The notes below the pieces were generated by a model. The model saw only the letters and a list, made by a program, of their open reading frames with translations. It searched no databases and was not told the origin of the DNA. A stretch of 64,000 nt of DNA from Neurospora intermedia. Its lineage: Eukaryota > Ascomycota > Sordariomycetes > Sordariales > Sordariaceae. Positions 59,862 through 64,000 of the stretch are shown here, one piece after another. The stretch spans positions 496,001-560,000 of the forward strand of contig BTPP01000012.1 in assembly GCA_037102815.1 (NCBI GenBank), written 5' to 3'. Every line of letters starts with the position of its first letter. The stretch's first letter is position 1. A program made the translations under genes and the position numbers.

Positions 59862-61046
59862 CTAAAGAGCATAAACCGGACACTCAAAATAACGGTAAAA
59901 ATTCCAATCTGGCGGGTGCTCCGGGCCCATGCGACGAACCTCATACGGCTCAGGATGCATAATCTTCCAAGCCAGCGCATTATCGCAGTAAGTCCAGCCC
60001 ATCATCGCCACATCGTAGTAATACCACGTTTGCGAACGGTTGTGAACACACAATTGGGGCGAGGGATGGAAATAACTGATGTAGCCCACACAATGATTGT
60101 AGTAAGACCACATCGGAAAGGGATCGTAGTAGCTCCAGCCCGCCTGACGATTATGATCAACCCACCAAGCTGGTGAGGGATGGTGGTAAGTCCAGCCAGG
60201 CATTTTGTGGTGGTATGCGATGTTTCCCACTTGCTGCTGCATTGGAGGTGGTTGATGCCATGGAGGAGGTTGATACCATGGAGGTGGTTGCTGCCATGGA
60301 GGTGTTTGCTGCCATGGAGGTGCTTGCTGCCATGGAGGTGCTTGAAGCCATGGAGGTGCTTGATGCCATGGAGGTGGTATCATGCTCTCCTCCTCTTGTC
60401 CAGCGTATGATTCCACGACATGCTCTGGATGGTTTCCGAGGTTTTGCTCAGCGGTTGCTTCTTCGTTGGCGGGGTTTGCCTCGCCCTCCAAGTCAGCAGG
60501 CAACTCCGTAATGGTGACGACTTCTGTCGTGTCATCCTTCGCGGTAGTCGATACCATTACGGACATGGAATCGCCGCGACTCGTCGGCTCAGCATCGTCA
60601 GAAGCCAATGCCATCACGGCATGAAGCGTAGGCTCGTGTGTCTCGCAAGACTCTTCCTGGATTGCGTGCTCGTGTCCTGGCCTGTCTGCGGTGATGTTGG
60701 AAGATTCGGAGTCGAGGCTATATCCGTGAGAGGACAAAAGCTCTGCTACCTCTCTACAGTCCTCGTCCCTCTCGTCATCCGCGAAATCCTCATCCTCTTT
60801 TTCTGCTTCCTTCTCTGCCTCCTTGAACCTTTTCCGCTTCTCTCCCTTCTTTTTCCCTTTTAGCCTCTCCTCGTGCTCATCTATGAGCTGGTCAAGAAGT
60901 CTCAAGTTTCGCGTTACCTGAAGGGGTATATGATCAGGTATCGTTGTAGAATTGGGCTTGAAGTGGACCGTTTGCCCGTGGCCTAGGCTCTTTGTGTCGC
61001 TGCCAGGAGATTTCTTGAGGTCGGATCTGGATCCGTTTGGAGGCAT
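59862..61046 (-). CDS. Orphan protein with PPW-Q and aromatic tandem repeats
   Basis: Minus-strand single exon. Translation from the ATG at 61046 gives 394 residues; an in-frame ATG at 61100 would add 18. In the numbering of the longer form, residues 68-120 are highly charged with a Lys-rich patch (about 81-104) followed by an acidic stretch. Residues 243-288 are seven hexads of the form PPW-x-Q-x. Residues 302-378 are about four copies of a 19-residue unit rich in Trp, Tyr and His (pattern G-W/Y-x-Y-x-x-P-x-P). There is no signal peptide or membrane segment. I do not recognise the protein. A single long frame with clean repeats at both DNA and protein level supports it being real. Confidence 0.65.
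   Translation of the reverse strand: MPPNGSRSDLKKSPGSDTKSLGHGQTVHFKPNSTTIPDHIPLQVTRNLRLLDQLIDEHEERLKGKKKGEKRKRFKEAEKEAEKEDEDFADDERDEDCREVAELLSSHGYSLDSESSNITADRPGHEHAIQEESCETHEPTLHAVMALASDDAEPTSRGDSMSVMVSTTAKDDTTEVVTITELPADLEGEANPANEEATAEQNLGNHPEHVVESYAGQEEESMIPPPWHQAPPWLQAPPWQQAPPWQQTPPWQQPPPWYQPPPWHQPPPMQQQVGNIAYHHKMPGWTYHHPSPAWWVDHNRQAGWSYYDPFPMWSYYNHCVGYISYFHPSPQLCVHNRSQTWYYYDVAMMGWTYCDNALAWKIMHPEPYEVRRMGPEHPPDWNFYRYFECPVYAL
60234..60374 (-). repeat. 18-bp tandem repeats encoding PPW-x-Q hexads
   Basis: About seven imperfect 18-bp units within the orphan gene, read on the minus strand. The frame is kept throughout, and differences are mostly in the variable codon. Confidence 0.85.
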
Positions 61047-61100
61047 GTTGACGTGATCGAGATGGGTGTGGAAAAAATGGGTGGTATCGATGGTTTGCAC

Positions 61101-61890
61101 GTTGCAGAATGTGAGAGAGTAAAGATTGATGGGTCAACGGATGAGAAAGAGGGGAAGGAGAGAGAACGTGAGGGGAAAAGGATTTATGTAGCCTAGGTAG
61201 GGACAGGATGCTGATGCACAGGGGCAGGCATGTAGGTATTTTTCTTGACTTTGCCAGTTGGGGTTCCGGACGGACCGTTACGGACACAGGAGAATGTGAC
61301 AAATATAGTAAATGCATGCACTTCCTCGGCATTGCAGGAATTCTATGTCTTGGTGTTTTGCAGCTTTGAGCGACGTGGACCGGAGGCTGCATAATTCTGG
61401 GGTCGTAAAATCCGCACAAAGTGCCGCTACGAGCCGAGACGCACAAGTCCAGGAAAAGGGAAGTCATCCAGAACTGAATTCACGGACTTGTAGTTTCCGA
61501 GATGATTTTCGTTCCTCTGTCTCTTGGAACCACGAGTTCTCTTCATGGCGGGATCATGCGCTCCTGCAATGGGAAGTTTAGTCCTCACACTCAAAGAGAG
61601 GAAAAGTACCTAGGAACGTAGTAGGAATGAAGAGAAAGGAGCAATCCAAATTCCAGACAGGCCGAGCTCAGATCAATTCGCTGCTCTGGTAATCCTAAAA
61701 TTGCCTCGTTCTCATCTCATCCAGACAATCCGTCCACCCTTGCTGCAATCTGACTCCATCGATCCATCCTCTCTTCCATCCCCTATTCTTTCCAGTCTTG
61801 GGGTATCAACCCTTCTTTACCGGATGTGCGAAAAGAAGTGCGAATTGCAGCCATGTCATCCGCCTACTCCCATTTCGTCAAATCAGGACA
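61101..61890. other. Intergenic between orphan promoter and frameshifted paralogue 3' end
   Basis: About 790 bp without a supported gene. Confidence 0.45.
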
Positions 61891-62573
61891 TCATCCAAGA
61901 ACATTTCCCCAAGAAAAGCACAACTTTCCATCCTTCTTCCCATCTCTCTTTACTCGGATGCACCTCGTGCTTCGGTTAATCGGGACATTATTCAGTTGGT
62001 TCAAGTCCGGTCTACAATAACATACTCCGACAGCTACACCGGGATCAAACAAATCATGATAACCGTGTCCCCAGTAAAGAACCCCGTACAAGCAATATCG
62101 GAAGTCGAGCACCCCGTGCCGTTGAAAGTTGTCCCATCTTTCCAACATATGATGGTCATCGCGTGAGTTGTACAGTCTTACGAGCGCTGCGAAAACAAAC
62201 TCGGCTGGGAGTTCGATACTGCTGACGCAATCGTACAGCCCGCTAATTGCGTCCATCATCACTCTGGAAAACTGGGTGGCGCTATCGTTTGTTTCCAACT
62301 CGACCGGTTCTGTCTGCAAGTTTTCCAGCTCCTCCATTCCCTCCAGTTCAATTTCATCGAGCTCGGCTACCTCCATATCGTCATGAGCGGCAGCTGGGGG
62401 GGCTAGAGTCGGGATCTGGAGTCCCCATCTCCTGTTCTCTCTTCTCCTTCAACTCCTGTACCTCCTGATTGAGGACTCGGATCTTTTGCTGCACTGTCAA
62501 GACGTGCTGACTTAGCTCGTAGAGCGAAGCTTGGATCGTTGATAAATCAGTGTTTCTGTTATGGCGGGCCATG
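61891..62573 (-). pseudogene. Coiled-coil protein of an unnamed family (copy B), frameshifted
   Basis: Read on the minus strand. A start at 62573 opens a coiled-coil segment that ends early at a stop just after a run of seven C (plus-strand G at 62396-62402). The adjacent frame then continues to 61891 and carries the conserved domain of copy A: FRYCLYGVLYWGH, VCYCR, TRCIRVKR and GKLCFSWG. Changing the homopolymer length by one base would join the two parts, so this is either a real recent frameshift or a sequencing error. If the shorter frame is used alone, an ATG at 62376 gives a 161-residue protein lacking the coiled coil. It ends cleanly after the FSWG block, unlike copy A. Confidence 0.65.
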
Positions 62574-63839
62574 TTGGTTTCACTGGCGATCAATCTTGGA
62601 TGATGAATTAGTGAGGCCCGAAGAGAATCAAGGAAGCAGAAGCAAAGTGGGACGACGGGCTGGAAGGGTGGCCGAGACAAATAGGTCTCATTTTGAATTT
62701 CAGCGCTGACTGTGGCGGGGATAACAGAATGTGCACGATCTTTAAAGTGGGCGTTCGAAAAGGTTAGATGCGAAGTGAATAAAAGACAGGAAGAGAGGAA
62801 TGAAAGATGGAACAATATAGGTGAGTAGAAGAAAGCCACCTATTGTGTTTGCTAAGTGGCCGACAAACGAGCATGTAACCCGTTAAGTTCGTGTAGATCG
62901 GTTTTGTCTTATTCTTAGGTAGGTAGGTAGGTAGCTAAGGTATGTGGCGTCCTGGTACCATCGCCCACTTGATGCACACCAGTTTCCCCTTGCGCGTCTG
63001 GAAGTTTGTTTTTCGATAACTTGGGAATTGTGGAGCATTTAGCATATAGCATCCCAAGTGTCGAAGAAACTTTCAGTTGGGTGAAGTTGCGAATGCCTTC
63101 AGTTTTACACCAGCGAAGTTGGCAAAAAAAAAAAAAAAGAAAAAAAAGAAAAAAAAAGAAAAAAAAAGAAAAAAAAAGAAAAAAAAAGAAAAAAAAAGAA
63201 AAAAAAAAAAGAAAGAAAAGAAGCTGAACCGAAACCGGATAGTGCGGCGGAGATTGTTAGTGGGCTCCAGTTGGAACGAGTTCTGTTTTATAGCGGGCAG
63301 CGGGCTCATCATAGCGGGCTGCTTTGGTTCTTGTTCTTGCGATGCACGTTCCGACCTCACACGCTGGTAAAGTAAGTAAATCAAAATTGAACTGTTCGAG
63401 CATATATTTTCGCCAATGGTAATAGATATCAGTCAGCTTCATGATATTCTGACGGGTATAAGGTCGTCATCTTCACGAGTGTCCTCGAGGAGTTTTGCTA
63501 CACCCTGGAGCTCAGTGTGCTACTACAGCAGGGGCAGTCCAGTCCAGGCTTCCACTTCCAGGGGCAGGGCAGCATTCCATCCATAATTCTACAGCTGCGT
63601 GTGAAATCGGGACCACACAACGATCGACACTTCAATCTTCTTAGCGCAAGTCGGAACTCGCCAACTTCTTCAACACACGCTTGCTGCCGGTTAGCCTCAA
63701 AAGATCAGGAGCTTCCACTTCCCCACGAGCACGAATCCATTCTATATATATGGTATGTTTCCAGCTTACCTAGGTAGCCGCCTCCAAGATACCCGTCCCA
63801 AGCCACCGGCCTTGTGCTGTTGGCCCCGACCCTATCCTG
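62574..63839. other. Promoter of copy B and low-complexity region
   Basis: About 1.3 kb. It contains four GTAG-type repeats near 62920-62933 and the A-rich tract at 63124-63211. The open frames across that tract are artefacts of low complexity. No gene supported. Confidence 0.5.
63124..63211 (+). repeat. A7G-type microsatellite
   Basis: Runs of A, mostly seven long, separated by single G, giving an 8-bp period over about 88 bp. Likely unstable in length. Confidence 0.9.
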
Positions 63840-64000
63840 CTAGCAGACCTCGCCTAGGAAGCCGGATACACCCCCAACGGTCACGGTATCACTGATAACC
63901 TTGACATCGATAAGCCTGGGGTTGTCATCGGCCGGTGCGGCCAACTCCATTCCATTCTCGTTGGAACTATTCCAAACGCTTATTTTCAACGTCGTTGTCC
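63840..64000 (-). CDS. Possible C-terminal end of a gene running off the right edge
   Basis: On the minus strand a frame is open from the window edge (64000) to a TAG at 63840-63842, about 52 codons. The text has mixed composition with DVKVISDTVTVGG near its middle and ends GFLGEVC. GC at third positions resembles the real genes here. It is too short to identify. The start lies outside the window. Confidence 0.3.
   Translation of the reverse strand, partial: TTTLKISVWNSSNENGMELAAPADDNPRLIDVKVISDTVTVGGVSGFLGEVC

Noticed and set aside
60180-60511. Plus-strand frames over the PPW-Q repeats
   Set aside because: Repeats of 18 bp stay open in all frames. The minus frame alone extends into a 394-residue protein with mixed composition.
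63006-63384. Lys- or Phe-rich frames over the A7G tract
   Set aside because: Low-complexity artefact of a microsatellite.

Overview
This window is nuclear DNA of a filamentous ascomycete, and the content points to Neurospora (N. crassa or a close relative). The genes have few short introns with GTRNGY-like donors. A dynactin p150Glued gene matches the Neurospora ro-3 product as I know it. A retrotransposon is destroyed by C-to-T and G-to-A changes with almost no CpA left, which is the mark of repeat-induced point mutation (RIP). Species assignment is inference; no database search was possible.

Layout. 1-6.4 kb: no gene I can support. 6.4-39.6 kb: a conserved core block, comprising a CCCH zinc-finger/NYN-like protein (6404-8184), SRP19 (9035-10159), a HET-domain protein (12310-14411, the only accessory-type gene in this half), dynactin p150/ro-3 (15623-19812), RuvB-like 1 (20555-22133), a large MATA-type HMG-box protein (25059-29673), a nucleoside hydrolase (30366-31547), TAF4 (32752-35490, minus) and the CPSF-73/Ysh1 endonuclease (36522-39647). 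40.5-64 kb: an accessory block. It has a divergent pair made of a PNP/UDP phosphorylase-fold protein (40571-41863, minus) and an NB-ARC/TPR NOD-like receptor (42532-45810); a full-length RIP-killed Ty1/Copia element with 186-bp LTRs and a GGCCA target duplication (46427-53051); two paralogues of an unnamed coiled-coil family (53556-54452 and the frameshifted 61891-62573); an aegerolysin with a signal peptide (55186-55893); a 2EXR-domain protein (56782-58092); an aromatic-repeat orphan (59862-61046); and a possible gene end at the right edge.

Most interesting observation. The last 41 residues of the phosphorylase-fold protein and the first 46 residues of the neighbouring receptor carry the same short Gly/Asn/Val-rich motif (16 identities in 32 ungapped positions). 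The genes are divergently transcribed from a 668-bp region that contains a 71-bp tandem duplication. This is the architecture of fungal amyloid signalosomes (the HET-S/NWD2 type), in which an NLR N-terminal motif templates the same fold in the C-terminal motif of a separate effector. Here the effector would be a PNP/UDP-type enzyme rather than a HeLo-type membrane protein. Together with the HET-domain gene this makes the window rich in candidate self/non-self recognition genes.

Coordinates of spliced genes were derived by hand from splice consensus and reading-frame continuity. Exon limits are given in each entry.
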